A DNA stretch of 64,000 nt, taken from assembly GCA_963715635.1 (NCBI GenBank), contig OY970261.1:2976001-3040000 (forward strand), read 5' to 3'. The notes below the pieces were generated by a model. That model worked only from the letters and a program-made list of their open reading frames with translations. It was not told the DNA's origin and ran no database searches. This document shows, piece after piece, positions 8,319-17,742 of the stretch. Source of the DNA: JAPKZH01 sp963715635. Lineage in GTDB: Bacteria; Acidobacteriota; Aminicenantia; Aminicenantales; UBA4085. The stretch's first letter is position 1, and the number at the start of each line of letters is the position of its first letter. A program made the position numbers and the translations under genes.

Positions 8319-11300
8319 TTAGAACGTGAATCGGACTCCGAATCTAGTCGTTCTGGGGTTGAGAACTTCGTTGGCCTGGAACTTGCTCGGGGTTGGCACG
8401 AATAGATCGGTGGCTACATAGTACGTGCCCTCACTGCGCATGTACCTTCTGTTCATAAGGGCTTGGTTAAAGAGGTTGAACACATCAGCCATAAAATAGA
8501 TTCTGCCGCCGTCCCCAATTTTGACCATCTTCTCAAGCCTGAAGTTCATGTTCCAGAACGTGGGCAGTCTCTCTGTTCCGAAATAGTCAAGATAGACGGT
8601 TGTGCTTCTCTGCAGAGGGTTGGGCAGACTGCGATCATTTATAACCATCGTGTGAGTAATGATATGCCCGTCTCGAGCGGTGAAGGTGCCGGAAATGTCA
8701 AAGCCCAGGGGAAGCTGGTAGAGTCCTTCCAGCTTGACCATCCAGGGGGAAAATGTGTACTGGCTGATTTTTCCACTGCCGCTACCCATGTACTGGGAAT
8801 ACTCCCGGTCGTTGACGGCCCAAATCTGGGTCGGGTCGAGATAGCCGCTTGCATCATAATGCTGCTTCTGCATGTTATAGGTAAAAGATCCATTAAACAT
8901 CCAGCGGTTGGACAACCTCTTGTTGAATCTGAGGTCAAGGGAATAATAAGTCTCGTGAAATCCGGGGTTCGGAGCAACGTAACGGTAATCTGAGTATGTG
9001 GCGCCCGGTGTCGTACCCAGAACCCAAAAAGGCTTTCCAGTGCCGGTGCCCATATTGACCCCCTTGGAGTTTAGGTCCGGGACAGTATAAGAAACCTGCA
9101 TGTAATCTGCCGTAGAACGGATATAATCCGTGTCAGGATAGTACACGCGCGTCCATCTGAAATTATCGAACCTTTTGTAGGTGAGGTCCAGCGCAACTTG
9201 AAAGTCCGTCAAAACTTCACGCTCCAGGGTAATGATGCCTTCCCAAGTATTAACGTTATTGGTTTTGGGGTCGATGGTGTACAGAACCGGGCCGACCTTC
9301 TGCGGATTCGTGGGATCATATCCGCCCCACATGATGCCTTGGTACAAGCTATAGGGAAGCTGCAAATTCCCTGATCCGTTAAAAACTGATTCCAGGCCAT
9401 TGGTGTTGGGGTTTAACCAATAGAGCTCATTGATATCGGCTTTTCCGTCCTTATTGGCATCCTTCCACCAGAAATCCATCCAGCCGCCGGTTCCTGAGGG
9501 ATAGAAGTTCCCGGCTTCGCCTATTCCCATGAATTCGCCGTACTTGGCGAAGGAAGCTTTGAGGATTGTCTTGCCATCTCCGGTGACATCATAGGTGATG
9601 CCTAGTCTCGGCTGTAGACTGCTCCAAACATAGTCGCTCGAATATCCGGGAACACTGAGGCCGGGCATCAGGCTGCTGATGGCCGTATGGGCCGCTGCAG
9701 TAAAATAGTTCGTCCAAACTTCTTGGCCGTGAAGGACATTATCTGCATGGGTCATTGTGAAGGGATTCAGATACGGTTTCTGGTAGTCATACCTCAAGCC
9801 CAGGAGCAAATTCATCCGGCCGATGGTGACGGTGTCAGTGAAATAGCCTGCCCAAGATGCAATCTTCGAGTCGATATAGTATCCTCTCCAGGTGCTGATG
9901 TATTTGATATCTGGATCGACGATCATTTTTGACGGATCACCAGTGGCATTGGGGTCGTAGGTGGGATAATTGTAATTGTAATTGTAAGACGTGTTGCCGG
10001 CCGAAGAGGAGTCGGTGGTCGTAAATCTTCGGACATACTCGACTCCGAACTTCATCTCGTGGCTGACCCCGAACAGCTTGTCATTGAAATAGTTCGCGTA
10101 GAGACCCCACTGAAGCAGCGGCCGGTTGGTATCGTAGTACCAGTCGTACTGTGTTGTGACGCCGGTCGCGATGTTGTTAGCGGTCCAATTGGTCAGGGTT
10201 TGATCCTGCATGGGCAGAAACAAAAATCCGGCGTGAGAATAGCCGAACTTGGCAGAGACGAGCAGGTTATCGCCGAACATCTGCTCATCCTCGGCTTTCC
10301 AGATCGGCGTGCCAAAATGGAATCGGGCGGTTTGGTGATTGCCAAGCGGATTCCCGTAGTAGTCGGAATCTCTTCCGAATTTTTCTTTGTTCCCGCTGTG
10401 CATGAAGATCTCGAACTTGTTTCCGGAAATGAGCTGGAGGTCGAGTTTGGCGACATAGTTGCTTAAAAGTGTGTCATCGGCAACGCCATTGATGTTATTG
10501 ACCTTGATATCCTGGACGCCATAAGACCCCCACAGCCAGGCCTTATCCTTCCAGAGCGGCCCGCCGACGTTGAACCCGTAGTCCTTGATGCCCCGAATCA
10601 CGTTGTAAGTCTGGCTGCCAGGGATTCCTAGGTTTTTAAGCTGAGCGGGAGTCCACGCAGCCTGGAACTGCGGGTCGGTGAAGTAAAATCGTCCGCCGAG
10701 CGAGACTTTGTTGCCGCCGCGACGGGTCACCATGTTCAACGCCACGCCACTTGTTTGAGAAGTGACATCCCCGCCGCCGGTCGTGACGTTCATCTCTTCA
10801 AAGGCGTCAAAGTCGAAGTAGGTCGGCGATGCGCCAATGGCCGCGGGGTCGGTGACAAGGACTCCATCCACGGACCACTGGTTCTGATCACTGGTGCCGC
10901 CTTTGCCCACGAAATAGGCCTGCTGGCCGGAGTCCGTCCCGCCGAGGTTCTCTCGATCCACCGTGACCGAAGGAACCATCTGCAGAACAACCCAAGGATC
11001 TCTGGCTGTCGGCAGCATCTGCAAAATATCCTGGGTGATACTCTGGCCGACGTTTGTCTTCTTGTTGTCAACAACGGGCGATCTGGCCACGACCGTGACC
11101 TGTTCCTCGAGCACGCCAATTTCCATCTTGACTTCTATGTTGGTATTCCCGCCGACGACAACGACGATACCTGATTCAGTCCTTGACTTGAACCCTGTAA
11201 TTTCGCATTTGATTTTGTAGTCCTTCGCCGGACCCAGTGACAGGAACCTGAATCCCCCTTCAGCCGTCGTCAACTGGGTTGCTGGAGCACCAGCACTGGG

Positions 11301-11438
11301 GATCAATGTCACGCTAACGCCGGGAAGCGCGTTTCCTTCAGCGTCAACAACTTTGCCGAAGATATTTCCATTCCTAATCTGAGCGGGCAGGAAAGCGGCA
11401 AAGCATAAGACGAAAACCACAATTAAAAATTTTCTCAA
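8319..11438 (-). CDS. TonB-dependent outer-membrane receptor with carboxypeptidase-like N-domain
   Basis: A 1,039-residue outer-membrane transporter. The start is TTG at 11438-11436, preceded five bases upstream by GGGGG; no ATG is nearby, and the TTG gives a good signal peptide (MRKFLIVVFVLCFAAFLPA). Residues about 22-105 form a carboxypeptidase regulatory-like beta-sandwich (GKVVDAEGNALPGVSVTLI). The plug follows, with SPVVDNKKTNVGQSI and the conserved SVDGVLVTDP. The rest is the beta-barrel, ending in TTRFGVRFTF with the terminal aromatic expected for BAM insertion. The substrate is unknown; such receptors in related bacteria take up peptides or glycans. It is transcribed alone, with its own terminator. 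Confidence 0.9.
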   Translation of the reverse strand: MRKFLIVVFVLCFAAFLPAQIRNGNIFGKVVDAEGNALPGVSVTLIPSAGAPATQLTTAEGGFRFLSLGPAKDYKIKCEITGFKSRTESGIVVVVGGNTNIEVKMEIGVLEEQVTVVARSPVVDNKKTNVGQSITQDILQMLPTARDPWVVLQMVPSVTVDRENLGGTDSGQQAYFVGKGGTSDQNQWSVDGVLVTDPAAIGASPTYFDFDAFEEMNVTTGGGDVTSQTSGVALNMVTRRGGNKVSLGGRFYFTDPQFQAAWTPAQLKNLGIPGSQTYNVIRGIKDYGFNVGGPLWKDKAWLWGSYGVQDIKVNNINGVADDTLLSNYVAKLDLQLISGNKFEIFMHSGNKEKFGRDSDYYGNPLGNHQTARFHFGTPIWKAEDEQMFGDNLLVSAKFGYSHAGFLFLPMQDQTLTNWTANNIATGVTTQYDWYYDTNRPLLQWGLYANYFNDKLFGVSHEMKFGVEYVRRFTTTDSSSAGNTSYNYNYNYPTYDPNATGDPSKMIVDPDIKYISTWRGYYIDSKIASWAGYFTDTVTIGRMNLLLGLRYDYQKPYLNPFTMTHADNVLHGQEVWTNYFTAAAHTAISSLMPGLSVPGYSSDYVWSSLQPRLGITYDVTGDGKTILKASFAKYGEFMGIGEAGNFYPSGTGGWMDFWWKDANKDGKADINELYWLNPNTNGLESVFNGSGNLQLPYSLYQGIMWGGYDPTNPQKVGPVLYTIDPKTNNVNTWEGIITLEREVLTDFQVALDLTYKRFDNFRWTRVYYPDTDYIRSTADYMQVSYTVPDLNSKGVNMGTGTGKPFWVLGTTPGATYSDYRYVAPNPGFHETYYSLDLRFNKRLSNRWMFNGSFTYNMQKQHYDASGYLDPTQIWAVNDREYSQYMGSGSGKISQYTFSPWMVKLEGLYQLPLGFDISGTFTARDGHIITHTMVINDRSLPNPLQRSTTVYLDYFGTERLPTFWNMNFRLEKMVKIGDGGRIYFMADVFNLFNQALMNRRYMRSEGTYYVATDLFVPTPSKFQANEVLNPRTTRFGVRFTF

Positions 11439-11822
11439 ATTTGCCCCCTTTTAATCCCCCGACTGCCAGGAGATAAAAGTTTCCATTTTCCCTAGAGTGA
11501 AAACTTTCATGAAGTGAAAATTTTCGCTCCACTATTTGCCCGAAAAGTCCACGCACCGTGTCATTCACACCTCCTTAATTTAAATAGATATATAATATTT
11601 AATATGCAACATTCATGCCAAAGAACGTCTTATTTTTTCCCTTTTATTTTCAATTAGTTAAAGGCAAAAGAAAAAATATTATGCGAAAAAAATTCAAAAA
11701 TTTGGATAATTATTCAAAAAAATGGAAATTATTTTGCCTGCTATGTTATAATTATTCAAGCACTTTTAAAATTTTATAACGCCAGGAGGCTCCACATCGA
11801 TAAAAGATTTTTAATCCAAAAA
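11439..11822. promoter_or_regulatory. AT-rich divergent control region
   Basis: This 384-base gap separates the divergent TonB-receptor and VWFA-related genes and is far more AT-rich than its surroundings. It has a direct repeat, GTGAAAACTTTC at 11497-11508 and GTGAAAATTTTC at 11514-11525, 17 bases apart start to start, which would place two sites on nearly the same face of the helix. A TATAAT lies at 11747-11752, with only a weak -35 (TGGAAA) before it, about 30 bases before the AGGAGG at 11784-11789. No small gene or RNA is recognised here. Confidence 0.4.
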
Positions 11823-13025
11823 ATGCTGGTTCTTCTCGTCATCTTCTTCCCTCTTATCCTTATTTCTCAAACCAATCAGAAGCCTGTTGCTCCGCCCGCA
11901 ATCGAGGTGCCCGTCCGGGTATTCTCGGGCGGGCAATTCATTGATGACTTATCGCTCGGTGATTTTGAAATCTTTGAAGATGGAAAATCACAAAAAATTG
12001 ATGCCTGCTATCTGGTCAAGGGCATCAATCTCGAGAAAATACAGGGAGAGACTTCTTTTCCTGTCAACCTCTCCCGGCACTATTACCTTCTCTTTCAGAC
12101 GAATGAGTATGACCCCAAGCTTGCTCAAGCCGTGGATTTTCTCTTCAATCGGTTCCTTCTTCCCCAAGACACGATGACGCTGATGACGCCGATGAAACCC
12201 TATCATCTAACTCGGGATGCCCTCAAGTCCGCGCCGAAAGAAAAGCTCTCCAAGGATATGCAAAGCCTGCTCAAGAAGGATATCCAGCAGGGAAGTCGAG
12301 AATACGATAAACTCTTGAAAGACCTGAAAAAGCTAGTCAAAGTCATTTCCGCTGGTGGAAGCGCGACCGTGGAGTCGGATATGGAGAGCGATTCCACGTC
12401 CAGTGAGATCGGTCTGGAATTCACCCTCGAGCGCTATAAGACGACTCTAGCGAAGCTCGAAAATGTCCGCCTGGTCGATGATAGCAGGTTCATCGATTTT
12501 GCCAGGGCTATGAAAAGGGTTCCCGGCCAAAAAATTGTCTTCCTTTTTTACCAGAGAGAATTCCGGCCGGAAATCAGCTCGGCGACTTTGAACACGATGA
12601 TGAGTATGTACCAGGACCAGCCGAATGTTTTGAGCGACCTCATGGATCTTTTTCAGTTTTACTCGAGAAAAACGAGCTTCAAGATTGACCAGATCAACCA
12701 GGCCTTTGCCGACGCTTCCATCTGCTTCAACTTAATCTTTATGAACAAGGAATCCCAGTATTTTTTCGGCCTGACCATGCGTGAACAGTCGGAAGACATT
12801 TTCAGGGGGTTTTCAGATACAGCCCAAGCCACGGGCGGAATCGTCGATAACTCACCCAATCCGGCCGCAGGGTTCAAGAAAGCCGCGGAAAGTTCCCAGA
12901 ATTATTATCTTCTCTACTATACGCCCGCGAACGATACCAGAGACGGAAATTTCAAAACTATCAAAGTTGTGGTTAAAAACAGGAATTATACCGTAGCCCA
13001 CCGCCTCGGCTATTTTGCCAACTGA
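11823..13025 (+). CDS. VWFA-related (Acidobacteria-type) exported protein
   Basis: A protein of 400 residues or slightly more, with a hydrophobic export signal, a short beta-rich domain (VRVFSGGQFIDDLSLGDFEIFEDGK) and a degenerate von Willebrand A-like fold ending YYLLYYTPANDTRDGNFKTIKV. This is the layout of the VWFA-related family common in Acidobacteria; the family's function is unknown. The start is doubtful. The first ATG (11823) has no ribosome binding site at a usable distance. AGGAGG at 11784-11789 is six bases before an in-frame ATC at 11796, and starting there gives a standard signal peptide with the basic N-region DKRFLIQK. The real start may therefore be 11796. Divergent from the TonB receptor. 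Confidence 0.8.
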   Translation: MLVLLVIFFPLILISQTNQKPVAPPAIEVPVRVFSGGQFIDDLSLGDFEIFEDGKSQKIDACYLVKGINLEKIQGETSFPVNLSRHYYLLFQTNEYDPKLAQAVDFLFNRFLLPQDTMTLMTPMKPYHLTRDALKSAPKEKLSKDMQSLLKKDIQQGSREYDKLLKDLKKLVKVISAGGSATVESDMESDSTSSEIGLEFTLERYKTTLAKLENVRLVDDSRFIDFARAMKRVPGQKIVFLFYQREFRPEISSATLNTMMSMYQDQPNVLSDLMDLFQFYSRKTSFKIDQINQAFADASICFNLIFMNKESQYFFGLTMREQSEDIFRGFSDTAQATGGIVDNSPNPAAGFKKAAESSQNYYLLYYTPANDTRDGNFKTIKVVVKNRNYTVAHRLGYFAN

Positions 13026-13075
13026 ACAATTAGCCTGCATGATTCATAAATTTTGAAAACATCAAATAGCATACC

Positions 13076-14221
13076 ATGACTCGGCATATCAAACTCTTTA
13101 CGCCCGGCCCGGGCGACGTGGACGAGGATATCCTCGAGGCAACGGCGCGCCCGATGCAGCGCCATTACGGGCCGCAGTGGATGGAGATTTACAGCGAACT
13201 CCTCACACTTCTCAGGCAGATCTTCAGAACGCAGAATGATCTGTTCGTCGTGCCCGGTGCCGCCTCGGCCGTGCACGATATGGCCATCGGCAGCCTGTTG
13301 GCGACCGGTCAAAAAATTATCGTCGGGCACAACGGTTTCTTTGGCGAGCGGTTGCTCGCTATAGCGCAAGGGTACGGGTTGACCACTGTGCCGTTTGCGG
13401 CGCCGTTGGGCAAGCCGCTCGAGCCGGATGAATTACGCAGATTACTGCGCGAGCATCCCGACGCCCTGGCAGTGGCGCTGGTGCATCACGAAACGGCCAC
13501 GACGGTCGTGAACCCGCTGCGCGCCTTGGCCGAGGTGGTCCGCGAGGCCGGCAAAGTGATTGTGGTGGATGCGGTGTCGTCGCTGGGCGGCATCGAGTTG
13601 CCCGTGGACGAGTGGGGCATTGACGTTTGCGTGACGGCGTCTAACAAGTGCCTTGAAGCGTTGCCGGGTGTGGGTTTTGTGAGTGTTGGCCCGCGGGCCT
13701 GGGAGTTGGCGGACAGTCATTCGGGCATGGAGCATGGCTGGTATCTCAACCTCAGAACTTGGCGCAAGTATGCCCAAGAATGGGGTTCCTGGCATCCTTT
13801 TCCCGTGACCGAACCGGTGAACATCATCCTCGGGGTGCTGGCCAGCTTGCGCAAAATCGTGGACGGCGGGTTAGAGGCGCACCTGGCTAAATACGCCCGC
13901 GCCTGCCGGATCGTCCGAGCCGGATTGCGCAATGCGGGCTTCGAAATGTTCGTGCCCGATGAGTATGCCGCGCCGATCGTCACAGCCGTCAAAGCGCGTT
14001 CCGAGTTCGACGTGGCGGAATTCAGCAAGTGGTTGGAGAACGAGCGCGGCCTGGCTATCGGCGGCGGCTTGGGTGAGCTTGCGGGCAAGATATTCCGCGT
14101 GGGACATCTGGGTAAGGCCGCCACACGAGAATATTTGGTAGATTTTCTTTTGGCCGTCGAAGAGTTCTTGCGGCACAAGAATATTCGCGTGCCTGTGGGG
14201 ACGACTTTGGTGGGGCTGTGA
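13076..14221 (+). CDS. Alanine-glyoxylate / serine-pyruvate aminotransferase family protein
   Basis: A 381-residue cytoplasmic class-V PLP aminotransferase. The N-terminus IKLFTPGPGDV is typical of the alanine-glyoxylate/serine-pyruvate group, VIVVDAVSSLGGIELPVDEWGID gives the Asp that pairs with the PLP ring nitrogen, and TASNKCLEALPGVGF holds the PLP Lys (Lys191). Substrates in this family include serine, alanine, glyoxylate, 2-aminoethylphosphonate and pyruvate; sequence alone does not settle which is used here. Its stop codon overlaps the GTG start of the next gene by four bases (GTGA), so the two are translationally coupled. Confidence 0.88.
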   Translation: MTRHIKLFTPGPGDVDEDILEATARPMQRHYGPQWMEIYSELLTLLRQIFRTQNDLFVVPGAASAVHDMAIGSLLATGQKIIVGHNGFFGERLLAIAQGYGLTTVPFAAPLGKPLEPDELRRLLREHPDALAVALVHHETATTVVNPLRALAEVVREAGKVIVVDAVSSLGGIELPVDEWGIDVCVTASNKCLEALPGVGFVSVGPRAWELADSHSGMEHGWYLNLRTWRKYAQEWGSWHPFPVTEPVNIILGVLASLRKIVDGGLEAHLAKYARACRIVRAGLRNAGFEMFVPDEYAAPIVTAVKARSEFDVAEFSKWLENERGLAIGGGLGELAGKIFRVGHLGKAATREYLVDFLLAVEEFLRHKNIRVPVGTTLVGL

Positions 14222-14934
14222 ACGAGCTATATTATTCCATCGCCGATGAGATATTCGTTCGCTTCCCCGGATATGTTCGCGGAGTTGTCCTCGCCTATGA
14301 TGTGACAAACGGAGAGTCCCCGAGTGAGATTGTTTCGCTGCTGCGCGACGCTGAAGCGTTTGTTCGTCAGCAGCTGACAATCGAAAATATCGCCGAACAT
14401 CCAAAAATAAAGTCGTGGAGAGAAGCATACCGGTCCTTTGGGGCCAAGCCGAGCGAGTTTCGCTCATCGATCGAGGCGATGGCGCGGCGCGCCTTAAGGA
14501 ACGATCCCCTGCCGTCTATCAATGCCCTCGCGGATATCGGAAACGCCATATCTTTGCGATATCTGGTCCCCACGGGTGGACACGCGATCGATGTCGTGAC
14601 GGAGGATATCTCCTTGCGACTGGCGAAAGGCGATGAAACGTTTACGCCATTCGGCTCAGAACAGGCTGAATCCCCTCTGCCCGGAGAGATCATCTTTGCT
14701 GAAGGGAACACCGTCCTGACGCGTCGGTGGACGTGGCGGCAGGCGAATCACACCCTGACGCTGCCGACAACAAAGGCCATCGAGTATAACGTTGACGGAC
14801 TCCCGCCTATTCCCGTTTCTGAAGTCGACGAGGTCTGCAGGCAAGTCATGGATTCAATCCAGCGATTCTGCGGCGGACGGACCCGCTGTGAGATACTCAC
14901 TCGGGAGCACCCGCGGATCAAGCTGACCGAGTAG
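14218..14934 (+). CDS. Stand-alone B3/B4 (PheRS beta-like) domain protein
   Basis: A 238-residue protein made almost entirely of a B3/B4 domain, the fold that edits mischarged tRNA in bacterial phenylalanyl-tRNA synthetase beta chains. Recognisable segments are HPKIKSWREAYRSFGAKPSEFRSSIEAM, split as a helix pair, DPLPSINALADIGNAISL, then TRRWTWRQANHT near the end. The start is GTG at 14218, overlapping the aminotransferase stop, which implies coupled translation. Free-standing B3/B4 proteins are widespread but poorly characterised. Editing of a mischarged tRNA, or binding of a related amino acid or nucleoside, is inference. Confidence 0.8.
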   Translation: MNELYYSIADEIFVRFPGYVRGVVLAYDVTNGESPSEIVSLLRDAEAFVRQQLTIENIAEHPKIKSWREAYRSFGAKPSEFRSSIEAMARRALRNDPLPSINALADIGNAISLRYLVPTGGHAIDVVTEDISLRLAKGDETFTPFGSEQAESPLPGEIIFAEGNTVLTRRWTWRQANHTLTLPTTKAIEYNVDGLPPIPVSEVDEVCRQVMDSIQRFCGGRTRCEILTREHPRIKLTE

Positions 14935-15059
14935 ATGCCCAAATCGTCATGGATATTAAATCTCGACGAGATGGGACGTCAAGCCGGGCTAAAAAAAGCG
15001 CGGGGGCCAGGGAGCCGCCAGCAAGCTCAAAATGGCCGGGAATCGCCCAGACTTTTCCT

Positions 15060-16487
15060 CTATTGGCTTAGCGCTTTGATGAATTTGTACATGAAATCGA
15101 CGCCGTCGTAAAACTCCTTGACACCCATGCGCTCGTCTTTTCCATGGGCACGCACATCATCCATGTCCCCGAACATGCCGGAAACGCCATAAACGGGAAT
15201 TCCGGCGCGCCGCAGCATCCGGCCATCCGTAGCGCCTGTCAACATGTTGGGTGTGACAATGGCTCCGGGCCACTTAGCTGCCGTCAGCCGGTCAAGGACT
15301 TCCATGAGGTCCTTGCGAAGCGGCGACAATGGGCTCAGGAACGGCTCGTCTATTCGAGTGACGATGATTTGACTGTCGGCCAGAACGCGCTGGAGAGTCG
15401 CCAAGACGTTTTCGGGAGTATCGTCGGGCAGCATCCGGCAGTTCACGATAGCGCGCGCGCTCTGCGGCAGCGCATTCTCGGCGTGCCCTCCGCTAAGCAT
15501 GGTGGCGACACAAGTCGTCCGCATCATCGCATTGTAGGATGCAGATGCCGCGGCCAGGCGTTTGGCCGCGGTCGGGTCGATCGGAGTCTTCAGCATCGCC
15601 AACATGTCGGCCTTTGTTTGGCCGGTTTCCCGGTTTGCGCAGCGTTCGAAATACGTGCGCGTCGTTTCATTCAGCCTGAGAGGGAATTCATATTGGGCCA
15701 GGCGCGTCAGGCCCGCGGCAAGCCGGTAAATCGCATTCTCCGGGACAGGCAGGGAGCTGTGGCCGCCCTTATTTTTTACTTCAAGCTGATAGCTGATGTA
15801 AATTTTTTCGCTTGTCTGTATCTCCATGACGATCGGCTGGCCGTTCTTGAGGTCTCCCCCGCCCCCGTCCGGATTGATGCAATACTCCGCATCGATGAGG
15901 TCACGGTGATTCGCGAGAAGCCATTGAATGCCGTTGGCGTCGCCGCCCTCTTCATCGTCGGTCAAAGCGAGAATGAGATCGCGACCGGGCACAAAACCTT
16001 CCTGCTTGAGGCGGATGAAATTGGCGACAAGGTCCGCATCTTCATTTTTCATGTCGGTTGTACCTCGGCCGTAGAAATAGCCGTCCGTTTCGAGAAATGT
16101 GAAAGGATCAAAAGACCAATCTTCTCGACGCGCCTGAACGACATCGAGATGACCGATAAATAGGATCGGCCGCAGCTTTCCCCGGCCTCGATATCGGGCG
16201 ACGAGGTTTCTGTTGTTCGGCCGCGGGCCAAGGACCCGGATATCGTTCGCGGGAAACCCTGCGGCTCTCAACCGCTGAGCCATCGCTTCTGCCGCCTTCG
16301 TACTCCCGATATTCAAGGTTGTGTTGATTTCGATCAGGTCCTTGAATATGTCGCGGGCCAACTTGGAATAGGCAGGCCCCGGACCTGCATTTTTGGCGGG
16401 CTGGGCTGTGCTCGCAGCTACCGCGAGCGTCAGAGCCGCGAAAAAAACGCAACAGTATGAGATGAAGGGCCGGAAGATTTTAGACAT
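15060..16487 (-). CDS. Exported M20 family metallopeptidase
   Basis: A 475-residue zinc peptidase. I start it at the ATG at 16487 (MSKIFRPFISYCCVFF), which follows AAAGGAAA and gives a signal peptide; an upstream ATG would add 13 residues with no benefit. M20 signatures are in order: GHLDVV (His113, Asp115), GRGTTDMK (bridging Asp145) and TDDEEGG (catalytic Glu179 and ligand Glu180). The lid domain follows (YQLEVKNKGGHSSLPVPENAIYRL, split by a conserved His). It probably hydrolyses small peptides or N-acyl amino acids in the periplasm. It converges on the B3/B4 gene; the 125-base gap between them holds nothing clear. Confidence 0.88.
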   Translation of the reverse strand: MSKIFRPFISYCCVFFAALTLAVAASTAQPAKNAGPGPAYSKLARDIFKDLIEINTTLNIGSTKAAEAMAQRLRAAGFPANDIRVLGPRPNNRNLVARYRGRGKLRPILFIGHLDVVQARREDWSFDPFTFLETDGYFYGRGTTDMKNEDADLVANFIRLKQEGFVPGRDLILALTDDEEGGDANGIQWLLANHRDLIDAEYCINPDGGGGDLKNGQPIVMEIQTSEKIYISYQLEVKNKGGHSSLPVPENAIYRLAAGLTRLAQYEFPLRLNETTRTYFERCANRETGQTKADMLAMLKTPIDPTAAKRLAAASASYNAMMRTTCVATMLSGGHAENALPQSARAIVNCRMLPDDTPENVLATLQRVLADSQIIVTRIDEPFLSPLSPLRKDLMEVLDRLTAAKWPGAIVTPNMLTGATDGRMLRRAGIPVYGVSGMFGDMDDVRAHGKDERMGVKEFYDGVDFMYKFIKALSQ

Positions 16488-16619
16488 CGTGCGAATTTCC
16501 TTTCGGGCGACTGTGACTAGCAGCAATCCCTTCGAGGAGCATATTGCCGGTGGATGATCAATGTCAAGTCCTCGGAAAAGGCTGTGCGGTCTTTCGAGGG
16601 GATAAAAAATTGCCTATGA

Positions 16620-17693
16620 TCAAGAGTTCCATTTGACTTTATATCGTATAACTCGCGGAAGGCCTTCTCTATCTTCCTCGACGGTATAGAGCTTGCCCCT
16701 CTTGAAAACAAAAGGGCGGGTTTTAAGAGAAACTTTCACGATATATTTTCCTTCTGAGTCGAAAACATCATAGAAAAAACCGTCTCCATCAGATTTTTTT
16801 TCGTATGTTTGGACGAAGATTCTTCCGGCGTCGTCTATCTTCATAAATTGAAATGCATTATGATTTTTGTTCCAAGTGACTTTTTCATTAGGAGGCATGC
16901 CATCCTTGTAACGATCCATAACCCACTTTTGCTTTTCTTCCTTAGTGATTTCTACGGGATCATAATCTTTGGTAATTTTCCGAATCATTCGGCCAGCCCT
17001 GTCAAGAACCTCAAATTCATATTTATCAGAATAACCCCAGATAATCGTATCGTCATTGGCGATCTCCCAAAAGCTATCAGGGGCGAAAAGATTTGAAATT
17101 CCAGGACTCACTGAAATCTCATAAGAGAAAATCGTAAATTTCAAATTCAGCCTGGAATCGAATTTTGCCAGAACAAAAACCGCGGTTTTATCGATATACA
17201 TATGCCGCGCCACGATATTGCCCTGCGAATCAACTTTTGGACGATGAAAGGAAGGCATGGAGGCAAAACTCAACGACCGAAGATAATCCCCGTTCAATGC
17301 ATAGAAATGAAGAAATCGAGCCCCTCGGTCATTGACCAGGATTTCATTGCCGGGCGTGATGGTGAGATTCGTCGCACGCTGAAACTCCCCGGGACCTTGG
17401 CCTCTCTTTCCTATTGTCCTTAGGTATTCACCATTTTTATTAAAGACCATGATATGAGCATCTTTAAGATCAAGAACATAAATATTTTCCTCGTTATCCA
17501 CTCCAACATCGGTTATCTGAGAAAACATATACTCGTCGGCCTTTTTTTCTTCTCCGATAACCAGCTCCTTTTCTAAGTTGAATATATCCTCGCTATGCAT
17601 CGGCTCCTTCGGATTCTTAACGATCGTAACTCCATTTTCTTTCTTTATTGTCCCCTTCCATTCAGATCTTTTTTTTCCGCAGCAAATGAGCAC
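16620..17693 (-). CDS. Six-bladed beta-propeller lipoprotein-like protein
   Basis: An exported protein of repeated propeller blades (DVGVDNEENIYVLDLKDAHIMVF, then NGEYLRTIGKRGQGPGEF, the hallmark of the 6-bladed/NHL group). Function unknown. The first canonical start is GTG at 17693, which begins inside a hydrophobic segment ending LICCGKK that resembles a lipoprotein signal. A better N-terminus lies 18 codons upstream. The ATT at 17747-17745 is preceded by GAGGAG with six-base spacing and opens IKKKEWLTIITIYFSIFIV, giving basic N-region, membrane core and lipobox-like CC. That ATT shares one base with the stop codon of the ThuA gene (GATTAA), so translation may be coupled. Confidence 0.75.
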   Translation of the reverse strand: MLICCGKKRSEWKGTIKKENGVTIVKNPKEPMHSEDIFNLEKELVIGEEKKADEYMFSQITDVGVDNEENIYVLDLKDAHIMVFNKNGEYLRTIGKRGQGPGEFQRATNLTITPGNEILVNDRGARFLHFYALNGDYLRSLSFASMPSFHRPKVDSQGNIVARHMYIDKTAVFVLAKFDSRLNLKFTIFSYEISVSPGISNLFAPDSFWEIANDDTIIWGYSDKYEFEVLDRAGRMIRKITKDYDPVEITKEEKQKWVMDRYKDGMPPNEKVTWNKNHNAFQFMKIDDAGRIFVQTYEKKSDGDGFFYDVFDSEGKYIVKVSLKTRPFVFKRGKLYTVEEDREGLPRVIRYKVKWNS

Positions 17694-17742
17694 GATAAAG
17701 ATCGAAAAATATATTGTGATTATAGTTAGCCATTCCTTCTTT

